Origin: Ficedula albicollis
Lineage: Eukaryota; Chordata; Aves; Passeriformes; Muscicapidae
DNA: 64,000 bases
Assembly (NCBI RefSeq): GCF_000247815.1
Contig: NC_021681.1
Location: 20,711,495 to 20,775,494, forward strand
Direction of reading: 5' to 3'
Within the stretch, counting starts at the first letter, position 1; each line of letters opens with the position of its first letter. Below the pieces are notes generated by a model that saw only the letters and a program-made list of their open reading frames with translations, was not told where the DNA came from and made no database searches. Made by a program: the position numbers and the translations under genes. Shown piece by piece: positions 25,588-40,012 of the stretch.

Positions 25588-28500
25588 CTGTGAGAAAGAA
25601 ATACAGGGGCTTTTTAGGATTCCACATTGATTTCCTCTTTCAATTGGTTATTGAATTTTGTTGATAGATTGAAACACCCTTTAAATCTTTCTTAAAATTT
25701 GATGATTATGACACTTATTTCACTTGTCTCATTAACTGGTTCCAAGCCCCCCAAAAAGGCAAAGCCCCCCTAATTTATGACTATTTCTGAATGGCAGCTC
25801 TCTGTAATTATGCTTTCCAAAGCAGCTAAAAATTTTGCCTACAGGGAGAAAAAAAAAAAATCCACACAGATTTATTCTGAGCTAAGCAGCAATCAGACTT
25901 CTTATTAACTATGTTACGATTTAAGTCTTCAGATGAAATGTAACTACAAAAATCAAGGAATATTCCTTTATCTTCTGCAACCATCCTACTTCTCTATCCA
26001 GTAATACCATCTACATAATAAGGGATTTTTGTCTAGACCCTAAAATTATATACTTTATGTTGACCACTCTTTTAACACCAGACAATCTAATATATTGTCT
26101 GTACAGAATGTTCATCTGTTCTTGTACTGTAAAAAAAGGCAAGATATTATTTGCATATTTTGTGTCACAAGGAAACAAGAAACAAATACCAAGGAGTGGA
26201 CTGCAAAAAAAGGAAAAATAATACAAAACAAACCTCTAAGTCTCAAAGGTGCCCAAATGCCTAAACCAGGAATTACATTGCATTGCTGGTAAATTTAATT
26301 GTTAATTTTTTCTACAAATTAGTGCCTTTATGATCAATATTTTATCAGTGTTTCCTTGCATTTCTAGGAGATTATTTCTGGTGTCAAACTCCCACCATTT
26401 TCTTAAAAATCAAATATATAATTAGCACTGCATCATATAAATTTTTGTGTTCAGTGACGCATCTCTGTGTTGCATAACTTGTCACAGAAGCACCACAAAA
26501 ATAAATGAAGTAATTTTTTTCTTTCATTTTTTTTTTTCTTTTAATCTCAGGGAGAAGATGCACTAAGTCATTTATTACCAAGATAAAATACATTCTTCAG
26601 CATTAACTCATAACTATTCATCTTTGTTTCAGGTTTGCACATCAGTTTACAGAGGGGTGTCATTTGACTGGGGGGCTGCTGAGGAGCACTTCATTCTGCT
26701 GGGGAGGTGCTAATGCTCTTCATCATCTTACATACGTACAATCAATAACTAAAAGAGAGTTACATTATTTATACTCACTCTTGAGTGTCTCACTGAGAGT
26801 CAGTGGAGGGAGTGAGTGCCAGATAAGATGTGCTACACAAGGTCAGATTATTGCTCCATCTAATATCCTTTTTTTTTTTGGATCTAAAGCTTGGTGGATC
26901 AGCTGCCTGGAAAGGAGGGAGGCATTGCTCACCAGGCTGCTCCCCACTCCACTCCAGACCCCACCTGGGCCAGGTAACCCAGCAGCCTCTGGAGGAGCTC
27001 AACATCCACAGGCAACAAGCAGCAAATGAATGAAAGCAACTTGGACATCACAAGTGATGAGTTGTTTTGCTCATGAAGGAATCAAGACCCTGTTAGCAAA
27101 GATCTTGAAAAGGATTGCTGTTTGAAATAACTTGCTGACATTTGAAATCATCTTGCTGTGCACTTGTAAAATCAAATGTTTAAAACAGCTGTGGCTGCCT
27201 TTTTTTTTTTTTCCTCATAAAAGGCTCCTCCATAAAGAACTGCTAGAAAGGCCAACTTTATTTCTCTTGCCTTTTGCTGTTTTTCAAGCACTTCACTCAT
27301 CAGAGAAAGCTGCACGGGCTTTCCAACTAACAGGAGCCCACTCTTTACCCCAGGGAGCACACAGCAGAGAGATGAGTCCAAATGATGCTCCAAGAGCCCC
27401 TCTCAGCATTTAACAGCAAGAGCAACACCTTCCAAGAGCTGAAACTGAATCACTCTGTTCTTTCACCAAGCTCTCAAGTGAGTGTTGTACTTTGGCTTCT
27501 TTTAAACAGCAATTTTCTAAGCAAATCTCTAGTAAATGCACACCAAGAGAAAGACTTGCTAATCCAAATCCACTAAAAAACAGTGTATTATTGCTTTTTG
27601 CTTTTCAGCCACAGTAGGAGCTACAGCTGCAGTTGATGTCCTCGTTCTCTGCCACACTCACCTCCCAAACACAAACATCACCTCTGCCCCAGCCAGGCTC
27701 CAGCATCACCCTCACCCTGCACCGAGGCAGAGCCTTCAGTGCACTCTGAATGCTCTGCAGCTGCAATCAAACTACGGAACATCCTCTGCAAGGTCAGACC
27801 ACTCTGAAGCATCCTAAAATTTAGCAGGCTCAACTTCCACTAGTGCTTTGAAAATTTTCTCCTTTGCTTTTCAACACGTTCTGTTAATTTTTCTTCAAGT
27901 TCATGGCTATCCAAATGGATTAAGAACATTTTCTTTTCTGATATGAAGTTATGTTTTTATCAAACAACTTTACAATCTACAAAGGATCACCCCAGTAATT
28001 CCTGAATTCCCAGTGAAATTGTTTGGTATCTCTGTGAGGTCTTCAGAAGAGAAATGAACAAGCATAAAACATGTACTTAGAAATGAGTTTCCAAACTGTC
28101 CCTTTGTCTCGTGGTTCTTTTGGAATGATCAGTTAACCTGGTCTTTTCAACACTCATTTAATGAAGCATTCTGTGAAATTAGAAAGACATTGATGTTCCA
28201 CTTTTCAAATAATGGGTCACTTCTGATTAAACTTCGATTGAACATTCAACTTTCAATCTTAAAACAAATTGCCTCCTTTTCTTTTTAATTTGAACCCAAT
28301 TTCCTGCTGCCCTCGGGTCTTGTGACAGTAATTAATTGATTTATGAATCAATTAAATGGAGATCGAAAATGCAGGCAAAAATCTCTTAAAACCCCAAATC
28401 TGGCTTACTCTTGCTTATTTATGATGGACAGTTGCACTAAAATTCACTTCTGATTTTCTACACTCATTTTTCTAACTTAACTTATCCTTCTTCAATTAAT

Positions 28501-31500
28501 TAAGTGAACAAAATGTTTCACCTTCCAAAGGCACTAAATTTGCCATCCCTTGTGTACTGTCTTATAACATACCTTCAATTTATATGCCAACTTTCAACCA
28601 ATGCATTTTAAATCACAAATAAAATCCCACAGCACTTCTGGTGATTTAATGTAAAACAATAAATGCCAAGACATGCTTTAGAGATCTATTTTGCTGTCAT
28701 TAAATAAAAAAAGTTTAAAAAAAAATATCAAATTTTGCCACACATTGTCTTAGAACTGGAATTATTCCTGTAAATATGTGTGAATTTTTTTACTAGGCAG
28801 TTCTGAATCCACAAGGGATTCATTTTCTTGACTATTATTTGAGAAATAGTAAAATTATCAGTTAGAGAAATCGTGAACTTATGTACTCAAACTCTGTAAG
28901 TAATAATTCCTTAATATGTTCTCATCCACACCCAAATGGATTTTTCTTGCCTGCTGAATGTTCCCCAGCTTTTACAAGAAGACCTCCTTATGTTTTTAAC
29001 CTGTTGAATAATACAAAAATATCTCCAGAATTTTGGTTTTTTGTGTGTGGGAAGGAGAGGAGAGGGGCGAGGAGATGCTTTTTTCTTGTTTGTTTTTTTT
29101 CAAAGTAATAGGCAGTAGAGGTTTCTCCACTCAGCAATAAAGATGCTCAAACTGGAAAAATCATCTTTAGACTGAAGTTATTTATTCAGTTTGCTTCACA
29201 CTTGTTAATATTTGTCAGAATTGTCCATACTCAGGTCAGCATTGCCTTTCAGCACTTCACAATATTCAATTTTATATTGCACAGCAGACAAAGAAAGGCT
29301 CCAGGAAAGGCACAAACAGAGAGGAAACAAGTGAGAGCAGAAATCCTTCTGAAATTTGTACAGGTAGGCAAGAGGTATAAATGTGCTAATCCTACACTGC
29401 CAAAGCCTGCAAGGCAAATACACAAAAGAAGCATGTAATCCAAGAGAAAAATGTTTATTTTCTTCATACAGTCTAAGAAAAATGCCTTAAAAAAGAGAAT
29501 TTAGGGGTTGCTTGTGCTGCATCAGGACTGACACTATGCTCTGTTACCTGCCCCATATAAATACATGCCATGTGTGCTCCATGAGCTGTTTCAGTCTTTC
29601 TCCCTTTTTGTAGTAAAACAGCACAAAAAGCAGAATTGCAGAAAACTGAGGGATACACACAGATGTGCAGAGTCTGGCCACTGACACACAAAGTGGACGC
29701 TGCACATTTCAGAATCAAGCTGGGCACAGGTTCAGCTGGGAGGCTGAAGTCACAAAAGGCACATTCTGAAATTGTGCAGTGCCCAAAACTGTCACCCAGT
29801 AACCCAGAGGCCTCACAACTGCATCAGGACTTGTCTGCATCTGTATTCAACACCAGTGCCAAAAAATTGTCATAGTGTGATGGAGAAAGCCCTGTCAGGA
29901 GAAAAGATTAAGAGAGAGCAGTGAGAAGAACAAAAACACCCCTGAAATCTGCACCTCAGGCTCTCACTAATTCCTTCTTCCATTTTCTCTAAGTCAAGCA
30001 ATTGGCATACAGTGTCCTGGCACAAAATATACAACTGCATTTCTTTGTGAAAGAGTTGTTTCACCTCACCTAGGCTAAAAGAGCAGCTTTCTTCTTTTTG
30101 TTTACTGCCTGGCAGGGTGGTTGAAACCAGAGATTTGACTGTAAGAAGGAGCAAGAAGAGATTAATGGAAAAGGTACCTCATAGACTAAAATATGGTTTA
30201 TCATCAGCCATCTGGATTACTTTTACTTTGGGAGGGTACTGCAGACTGAAGCAGATTTACTGAAAAAGTGGCTCATGTAGAATTTGACTGAAGCCAAAGT
30301 GTGGTTCCCTAAAGTGTGGGTTAAATTGAATTGATGAAACAATAACAGGCATATAGGATTTCTCACCAATGAAGGCCCATTGGGCTGCAAATATATTGCA
30401 GAAGAGATTTCCTGCCTCTCCATCTCACTGGCAGGCTGGCTTTACCCCTTCTAACAAATGCTCTAGATACCTAATTAAATATCACCTCCCAAATCCACAA
30501 AGGATTATAAAATGATGTAAAAGTTTGTTTCACTGATGCAAAAGACATAAAACAGGTGATTTAAAATTATTTTTGTAAGGCAAAGCTCTGCAAGTGCCAC
30601 AGCCTAACACTTCAAAGTGAGAATGCCCCTAGTCTGGAAAATGGGTTTGTCAGAAGGAGTTTCTGACAAGAGTCTTTTCTTCTGTATTTTCACCATTTCA
30701 GTTGACTGAAGAACTTTTAGAAAAAAGAAACAAAAGCACATCTATTTTCTGTTTGAATATTCTGGTAAAGATGTGCTGTGACCTTGCAAAGCCACCCAAT
30801 GCTGGACAAAATGAGCAAGGCCTGCCAAACAAGACTGCACAGAACACAGGAGAGGCAGAATTGCAATCACTGCTGCACAAGTTATTTTATTATTCTACTC
30901 AACTGCAGCCAGAAAAATCCCAGCCAACAGTCATAAGGAAAAGAATATAAGCACATTTCTCTCATCTCTTTTAATTTAATGTTTTCTTCCTTATGTTAGT
31001 AAGTGAATTGGAATAATCACTGTAAAGCTATAAATTCACAGACTGCAGCACAAAGAAAGCAACTTTTAGGATGTCAGGATACTTGCCTGGCTTTTTTTCC
31101 TCTGCAGTTTTCCCCTGGTGCTTTTTACACGGAAAGCAGAATCAGCAGTTTAGGTAGGAGTGGCTCAAGTCAGAAATCTGGAACCTGCCAGAGGAACTTC
31201 CCAAAGTTCCAGAACTTAGAAATGGAGGCTCAGTAAGATTCAGTACAAGAGAGAACAGCTTTTCTTGGATGTGTTGTGTGAAGGGTGCAAGAACATTTTG
31301 TAACATTTTATGATCAGTTGAGAAAATTCAAATTATGTGAAACCATAAAGTTCCAGGAAGATCACCCTAACGATCTGGAAGTCATGAATCCCAGCAATAG
31401 TGTCTTTCACAATCAGATATTATCAATGCTTTTTTTCCTAGTTCAATACTTCCTATTTCCAACTTTTATTTTTAGTGCTCAAAGAAGTATTTATTACACT

Positions 31501-33963
31501 CTATGAAGAGATCTATGTTAGACACTGGACAGATGTTGTGTAGGTGGGAGGCTCACCATCCTTGCAGTAAGAATAAAAATTTGTCTTTTGCTAAGACTAA
31601 TACCTTCAAAACACTATTTATTTATCAGAAGTCTTACTAACCAATTCTTCAATGATAAGATATATCAAATATTGCAAATTTACCAGTGAGAACGTATCAC
31701 TGACCCAAACAACAGCTGTTTGATTGTCAAGTGATCTTGACTTTCCCCTGCAAAAAGACAAAACTGACTGCCACACTACTAATACCTACTGGCACAAAAC
31801 AAGTTTTGATACTTATTCCAGATATTCTACCAGAAGATTTTTAGTTGGACTGTTGAATTCAGCCACTCAGAAGGACAGTGGTAAAACATTACCATGAATG
31901 CAGCGAGCCATTTAATTACTCAGGGAGAACAGAGAATTCAGTGACATCTGTCCGTAGATAATACATATTTTCAGTAACTAGATGCTTCAAACAGAAGCAA
32001 TTAATTGGTGTCTAAACAGATTTTTCACATTTTCCCATATCCCATTGATCCTGTTAACTCCCAGGCTGTCTTTCTTCTATTGACTTCCAACAATCCTCGG
32101 TCAATTCCAAGACACTGAGGAGCCTCAGGGAGAATCTGCAAGGACAGAGCTCACAGAAACAACATGTACTCATGCAGTGGGAATGAATGTAAAGAACCTG
32201 TGTGATTTTGATACCATAAGGTAAGTTTGCATAAAGAATTTTCCCCTTCTGGATGCACTATGTGATGTTTGGGACATCAAAGCACTAGGATTTGTGAGGC
32301 CAGACAGAATCTTTTGGAGCAGAGTAACGTATCCAAACTGATGAGGACGTCATCAGTTTCACTAGCATTAGTGCAATAGCAAAGATGCTCTTCCATGAAA
32401 TTAAGTAGCTAAATATTCATATTATTCAATAAAACAATTCAAGCAATCAATTGAACATCAAATGCATTTTGTCTTGTAAAACAGCGAGTCATTAACCTTT
32501 ACAATTTCACCACGCTCTCACAACCAAATTCAACTCAATTAGTGTCCAAATGAACAGATGGACTAATGAATTAATGAATTATTGGTGAGTACTATGCTAA
32601 CCCCTGACTGAACGGAGAAATTAGAAAACACTAATTTATGCTAGAGACAGAAAAAACACATTGGTCAGGGAAAACTCAGTCTGAATAAAGAAAAGCACAG
32701 CTATTCTAAAGAGAGCAGAATCCCTGAGTCAGAAAGGCAGCTGTGGTTTGGACCCACAGGCAGTCCCAAGGCAACCTGCTGGGGACTCCTGGAACTATTC
32801 CTTGTTACACACTGGCAGCTCACTGCTTGTCCACAAACACAAATGAAACCTCTCTCTCCACCTTGACACAACTCCCACTGCTGCACCTGGCTGCCCATGA
32901 AGTTCTACTGCACAGTTAATAAACTCTCTCAGCAGCAAGTGCAGCAGCATCAGCCTCTCCAGAGGCAGCTCAGAGAAGGGAATCCTGGGTTCCCAAGCAG
33001 CCATCCTGAGGCTGACACACATTTGCTCCTTTGCAAAGACTTTCTGGTATCCTAAGCACGCTGGTGCTTTGATTCTTTCATACAGGCATGAAACATCTCC
33101 AGTAACTCCCCATGGGCAACTAGCAGCTGTGTTATTCCTTTAAAAAATTTAACATGTACCAGGGAGAAAAGAGAAGTAAAGCAGGGAATGAGGGGAGCCA
33201 TGCAGAGCTGTGTTTTCAGATGGAAAAGCTACTGAATTACAGATCATCACAGCAATACACTGCTATTATGCAAACTCCCTCCTAGTCTAGATGCAAGAGG
33301 AGAAAACATGGCTTTTGTTTGGGGTAAGAATCTCTTGCAAGGACATTCACACAAATGCCACAGGCCCTGAAGTTCTCTGTTGAGCACCCAAGGCTAAATC
33401 AAGCATATTGTGTCTTTGCATATGTTCTGCCCTGATCCCTCCAAGAAAATGATGCTATGATGCTTCTAATGGAATTTCTTGATAAATATACTTGGCCCTG
33501 ATAAATTAATTGGTACTGGCTGACAATGAAGGAGGACATAAATAATAACATAAGATAAACTGCAGAAAATTTACCAGAAAGGCCTGGTCAGCTGTGGATA
33601 ATCTAAGCCAGTCAAAAATCTCAAGACATGGCTGTACTAACTCTTTCCTGGCTGGAAAGGGACTGGAGGACACACCAGAAGTAAAGGAAAGAATCATCTG
33701 GATATGGAGCAACAATGAGATTAATGCTGTGATTCAGGATGGTGAGATAACTGCATTGGGAATATAGAGCTCCAGCACTTCAGAACATAAAAGTGGACTG
33801 ACTTGAAGCACTGGAACTGTTGGAGCAGTGATTACATTACTGATACAAAACCAGCTCTGAATAAAGAATACCACAGGTCACACTACTCAGCCTTGGTTTC
33901 AGGGTGCACACACAGCTACAAGGCTGTATTTGTGGAGATGAGCCATGCCACAGACTTTGCCTC

Positions 33964-34805
33964 TTTCCAGAAAGCCACAAAGTTGATTATATACAGAGAT
34001 GCATTTAAAAACAAAATGTGTCTGGGGTTCAAACACCAGTTTCCTGCTCACTTTAGAACAGACACAAGGGAGATGCACTGAAGAGCACTCCAAGCTGCCA
34101 AGCCCTCCCTCTACACCAACATAAGCACATCAAAGAGACAAAAGCAGCCTGCAACACAAGAGTTATTTTTTTGTAAACTAGATTCTTGAGTTCTCTCCAT
34201 CAAGGACAGTTCCTCTGTTTCTTTCTCATAACAAAGAAATCTTGGAAAGCTTTTGAGTTCTTTTGAGAGAAGTGCATGATGTGTCAGTCTAAGCATGTAA
34301 ATACTGAAATCAAGAAACTGCAGCAAGTTTCCCCAGAGTGACAGAAAGGAAGGAAAGAGGGCAGGCCAGGGTGGGAGGGAGGGTTTTCCAGAAAGCCACA
34401 AAGTTGATTATATACAGAGATGCATTTAAAAACAAAATGTGTCTGGGGTTCAAACACCAGTTTCCTGCTCACTTTAGAACAGACACAAGGGAGATGCACT
34501 GAAGAGCACTCCAAGCTGCCAAGCCCTCCCTCTACACCAACATAAGCACATCAAAGAGACAAAAGCAGCCTGCAACACAAGAGTTATTTTTTTGTAAACT
34601 AGATTCTTGAGTTCTCTCCATCAAGGACAGTTCCTCTGTTTCTTTCTCATAACAAAGAAATCTTGGAAAGCTTTTGAGTTCTTTTGAGAGAAGTGCATGA
34701 TGTGTCAGTCTAAGCATGTAAATACTGAAATCAAGAAACTGCAGCAAGTTTCCCCAGAGTGACAGAAAGGAAGGAAAGAGGGCAGGACAGGGTGGGAGGG
34801 AGGGT
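33964..34805. repeat. 421-bp tandem duplication
   Basis: The segment beginning TTTCCAGAAAGCCACAAAGT at 33964 is repeated directly from 34385, an offset of 421 bp. I found a single difference by eye (C at 34366, A at 34787). The copies end in the G/A-rich stretch GGTGGGAGGGAGGG. Matching antisense open frames in both copies are a by-product. The near identity means a very recent duplication or an assembly duplication. Confidence 0.95.
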
Positions 34806-36085
34806 GCAGAGGCTGATGGCAAAAGCAACTGAGAAGCCACATTCACTGAAGAGTTAAGATTTAGTGCCCTCTGTTTTACACCAGTGTGGGTGAAAATCAC
34901 TTTTAAGGGCCCTAATGAAAGTTGAAAGTTACCTTCAGAAAGTTATGCATATTTCAACAGAAATAAAAATCATTATGTATTCTCTCTAAAGAGGATACAG
35001 TCTCAAACTGTCAAAATTCTAAACTCTTCTACATATATTACATACAAATGTCTTCTATAAAGAAACCTCTTTTCATTTTTCTTCTAAATTAGCTTAGTGG
35101 TCCATGGTATTACACTACCTTGGTCTAGCCTGTGATTAATGTGACAGGTAATTTTTATACTTCTTGCCTGTACTTAAGTTTGAGTGAAGATACGGAAAAC
35201 AACTTTTATGATCTAGGTGTAAAAATAAATGTTCTGTGAGTCCTGCATAACCAAATGTGGACATATACTATGAAATGTTTCATGATGATTTTGTGTCCAT
35301 CAATAAATTTAAAAAAAAAAAAGTTTGTTTTTTTTTTTTTTAATGTACAAGTGCAGCAGTTTTCTTCCCAAACAAAGTGATAATGCTAATGTTGATATAA
35401 CCTACCACATTATCACAGAGGGGATTTAAGTTTCTGTGTTATCAGATTGGAATCATTCTGTAACAGGATGCACTGAGAAGGATGAATAATATGCAGATTA
35501 CATGGGAAATCATCCAACTATAATTTTAAAAAAATTGATTCCTCATGAAACTCTTGACTGCAATGACACAGAAATGGATGGTAACAGTCAATAAATTTCC
35601 ATCTTGAAAAAGGCTCAAAGTATGCCTGTACCAGCTGAAGTTTGCAAGGGATGGAGCTCAAAATGCCAAACAGTTCAATGACAAGTTTGAGTTACAATGC
35701 TGAAGAAACAATCAAATCTCCAACTGGAACCATGGAAAACCTAGTTTATATTTTCCCTATTACCCAAACATTAGGCAGTCACAGCAAGGCTCTTTTCCTC
35801 TGTGATTACTTGTGCTCCAGGACTTCAGCAGGCATACTACAAACTGTGCTATAAAAGAAGTAATCAAAATAAATTAACTTGTAACTAGGGGCTTGGACCT
35901 TTTCCCTTCAGGAAAAAAAACCAATACTACCCAAAGACAGATCTTTTAAAAACTACTTTTCCCTGTCCCCTTTCATGAAAGAAAAAAGGTCATCAGAATG
36001 TTAAGTCTAGCAGAGCAAACTACATTTTAAGGTGTTCCATCAAGAGGAAAATTAAACACAGAAAATTATAGAGATTATGCTCATA

Positions 36086-36124
36086 CAAAAAAAAACAAAA
36101 CAAAACAAAACAAAAACAAAAACC
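36086..36124. repeat. A-rich (CAAAA)n simple repeat
   Basis: Nine A followed by several CAAAA and CAAAAA units. A simple-sequence tract inside the exon C-D intron. Confidence 0.85.
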
Positions 36125-36731
36125 AACAATACAAATCTTAAGGAAATAAGGGAGAGGAGCATGAGATCCATGTATATCCATTCAAAAATGAGAATTCACT
36201 GTCATTAATCCAAAGAGAAACCAAGTGCATGTCCTTGAGATCACACACACCACCGTACCCGGCGCTTTCAGAGTTACTCCTAATTTACAGTCAGGTAACC
36301 AAGAGCTGAGCTTCAGTCATATAAACAACATCATTTTGTTTACAAAGGTAAAGCACCACAGGTGAGGAATTCAGATCTAAGACACCAAGCAGAGTTGTGA
36401 TGAACAGGCGCTTTAGCCTGTTAGATGCAGGTATTTTCTATCATTGTGGAGGACGTGTATGTGTTACACCATTTTTGTGTTTGAAAATACACAATTATAC
36501 TAACAGGACTAATATTTTTAAGAGCACAGAAATAGTCCAAACAAGGGAAAAAAACTTAGAATGCATTCAACGTGTTCCATGCTGTTATTCTGGATGTACC
36601 AATGCTCATAAGATGAGTTATTTGACTGATAATCCAGTTTTTATGCAGTACAGAGAGCGACTAAGACAAGTCTTTGATTAAACAGCTCTCTTAGTTTATG
36701 TTACTCTTCCTTGTTGCTGTTAGCTACATGC

Positions 36732-36823
36732 AGCTACATACAGAATGTGTGTATATATATATATATAATATATATATATATTATATATAATATACATAAT
36801 ATAATATATATATGTATGTAGCT
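36732..36823. repeat. AT-rich palindrome with TA microsatellite core
   Basis: The arms AGCTACATAC (36732-36741) and GTATGTAGCT (36814-36823) are exact inverted complements enclosing about 70 bp of TA/TAA dinucleotide-rich sequence. The whole can form a hairpin or cruciform. The right arm overlaps the start of the adjacent 236-bp tandem duplication. Confidence 0.9.
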
Positions 36824-37275
36824 GTAAACCTACATACAGAATATGTTTCTAACACTATTTTCTGCTGAGGTGAGGACTAACAGACTAATCATGGCTTTCA
36901 GTAGCAGAGAAACTGCTTTGAAATCAACATTTAGGTTTCTCTCTGTAGACTCTACATAGTCACTTGGATGCACACTAATCATTATCTGGAATAGCAAAGG
37001 TCCTCCTGTAAGCAAAATAATCAGCAATATCAGGAAAATATATATATATGTATGTAGCTGTAAAGCTACATACAGAATATGTTTCTAACACTATTTTCTG
37101 CTGAGGTGAGGACTAACAGACTAATCATGGCTTTCAGTAGCAGAGAAACTGCTTTGAAATCAACATTTAGGTTTCTCTCTGTAGACTCTACATAGTCACT
37201 TGGATGCACACTAATCATTATCTGGAATAGCAAAGGTCCTCCTGTAAGCAAAATAATCAGCAATATCAGGAAAAT
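36804..37275. repeat. 236-bp tandem duplication
   Basis: Copy 1 is 36804-37039 and copy 2 is 37040-37275. One difference was seen (C at 36829, G at 37065). Both copies start inside a TATATATATGTATG tract, so the duplication breakpoint lies in the TA microsatellite. They carry identical 65-residue antisense frames that have no other support. Confidence 0.95.
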
Positions 37276-40012
37276 CAGAAAACCAGCTTGTCACCTAATA
37301 CATTACAAATCAGAATTTGACTCATGTGGAAGAAAAGCTAGTGCACCAGAGGTAAGCAGGAGAAGAAGGCTTTCTTCAACAACTGCAAAAGAATCCTTGG
37401 AAACTGGGACAATATTTTTTTTTCCCACTTCTGAAATTCCTCCAAGTTTTCTTACTTTGAGACTAAAATTCTGCATGTTTTCTGCTGGTGAATAAATGAG
37501 CTGCATTTCCCCCAGAGCACTCTTACAGCAGTGGCTGAATTCTCAGAATGCACTTTACTGGCTCCCAGACCCATCCAGGGGCATTTGCCAGGCAGATTTA
37601 ACCTCCCCGAGGCTCTGGTTCACTGTATTATGTAATTCCAAGCCAGACAGTTTTACTTACTCTTCTGGCCTGGATGTTTCCTCTTACAACTTTTATTTCC
37701 TTGTATTTACTCCTCAGGTTCCTGTCAATGGAAGGTTTTTAGAACCTCCTCTCTGCGGTCTGGCACCGCTCTGGCTGGGTAAGAAATGCATTTCTAAAGC
37801 TGACCTGGAGCTGCTGCTCTGGAGGAACAATACAAGCACAGGTCTTGGGCTTTTTAACTCTAAACCAGTTTTTTTCAGCTGTGGAACAGCATCAGTTTTA
37901 CCTGACACTGCATGCTGGCTGACAGGTGGGTAAAATAAACAAGTGATGTATATTCCAAAGGAAGAGTGATTCCTGAGTAGGTCACAGCAGTGGAAGAGAG
38001 AGAAGAGGAAACCGACCTGGCACAGTGATAGCCCACAAAAGCACATCAAAACAATCCATTCCCGAACCTGTCTGCCCAGATCTTGTTTTGCAATGAAGCT
38101 GAGAAAGCTGAGGCCTAGTTAAAAAAGCTGGATGGAAACAAACAAACAAGCAAAAATCCCTCCCTGCAAACCAGCAGATTTTTATCAGCCCCTAACCTGT
38201 CTAATAGAAATTCCTACAATGTTTATTAATACGGCTGTCAGCACAGAATAATTTGTCTCCCTCATAATATCTGTCAATAAACAGAATTCACAATAAACAG
38301 TAAAGGATAAACAGATTGCTTGTTTGATAGAACACAGGAGAGACAATGAGCTAATCTTTCAGAGGACTGTTAACAACCCGTACAATAAATAACAAAGATA
38401 CAGCAAATAATCCAAATTTAACCATTCTGTGTAACCTCCCTTTTAGGGAAAAGTTCCATCCTCTTGCCAAGAGAAATTTACACATTTTGCCAAGCAGATT
38501 TATTTCTCACATAAAACAGATCTCACAGGGTCAAGGTCTTCTACAGTCTGAGAAGTGCAGTATGTCTACTTCAAGACTGCAGATTACACTTACCAAGTTT
38601 ATTTCTAGGAAATGAAAGAAGGACAAAAGCTGAATTTTTAACAAAGAACCAAATTTAGAGTGTCATGTTTAAACAAATATAGAAATACTGTCTTTTATGA
38701 TTTTAATTACATTGATGAGTCATTCTGAGAGACAAAAATGCACATTTACAAGGTTAACTGAACATGAAGAATAACTTCAGATTAAAGTAGACAATAGCCA
38801 AGGGAACCTTCAGTGTTCATATTGCAAATGTTGCTGGGAAATATTTACTATTTTGATGTACTGAACTTTGCAGATTCTTTCTTGTGCTCTATAGATTGTA
38901 TATACACAGATCTTGAATGAAAACTATGTGGAATAGCTGCTTAGTGACAACAAAAAATTCCTCTGGACCACAAGCCTTCCATAAACATTTAACTGACACA
39001 TCTTCTGCCCTCAGATTTTCCTTGCAGCCTTTTACCTTGTGTTTAATCTGAAATAGAAAACTTTGCCTGATAGTTGCCATGATGTTTTGAAACAGAAGTC
39101 TCCTTATTTATACAAATTCTTGACTTAATCTGTTTTAATCTACACAACAACACGACAGCAACGCTCCCTATTTGGCACATCCCTGCTTTGTTCTGCATTA
39201 TGTGAAAGGGAAGCATATTAGCATGCAGTGTCAGGAAACATTCCAGCTGAACCCAGCCTGAGCCTCACTCCCCAGCTTGGAAAGATGTGCACACAGGAGA
39301 TGAGCACAGTGAAATAAAAGTAGAGAAATGAGGAGAATGCAAAGTCAGCGCAGCATTATATTTGCATGAAAACACACATCTCTTCTCCTGCCTTTTGTGT
39401 CTTGAAATACCTAATGTCAGGTTTCCTGATCCTCAGCTGACCAACCCAGGGTGAGTTTGAGATGTCCAGCTGCAAATAACCCACAGTAGTGAAGGTGGAG
39501 GAAGGACAAACCCTCCTACCTGAACTCCAAACAGCATAAAATGCATCTCTCTTCCACCTATCTTGCAGAAGATGACAGGCTGAAAAAAACAACGTGGTGT
39601 CTGGAAGACTCCAATCAAGCATACAAATCTTTACCACCAAGGTTTATCTAAGAGAATCTTATTTTTCTCATGGTATAAAAATGGATATAGAGTTCATTCT
39701 GAAGACTGTCACATCCTACTGCGCAGTAAAAAAAGTACACATCAATCAATACCTGTTTCCTCTATGTTGAAAACAGTCTGAGAAGTTGGGTTAGATAACA
39801 TGTAGCCTATAAAACTATCAGCAATGTGTATCTGTTTCTTTGAATACCATATCCCCACAAAACCAGCCACTTGGGAGCTCTGTGGTAAGCTTCTGAAGAC
39901 CTAAAAAATGCACTTAGACGAGATAAATTTCCACTACAACAGGACAAAACCTAAGAAAACATAATTCTATCTTCCTGCTATTTTCAGTTTGTCCATTTTT
40001 AGCCATAGCTAC

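Larger units (their letters stand above)
25588..40012 (-). other. NAALADL2: NAALADL2 intron between exons C and D
   Basis: A 14.4-kb intron bounded by the donor GAG before GTAGCT and the acceptor TTTCTTTCTCACAG. It holds a 421-bp tandem duplication (33964-34805), a 236-bp tandem duplication (36804-37275) next to an AT palindrome (36732-36823), and an AAAAC-type tract at 36086-36124. GC-richer patches lie near 26880-27010, 27600-27780, 32701-33022 and 37500-37950. Those patches have open frames on both strands but no recognisable protein, so I leave them uncalled. Confidence 0.9.

Noticed and set aside
32701..33022. Minus-strand overlapping frames rich in Leu and Arg
   Set aside because: They looked briefly like a C-terminal helical exon of NAALADL2, but no residue pattern aligns and they lie between exons C and D, which are contiguous in the protein.
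37496..38049. Open frames on both strands (145 and 111 residues)
   Set aside because: Mutual antisense overlap without any recognised protein points to composition rather than coding.
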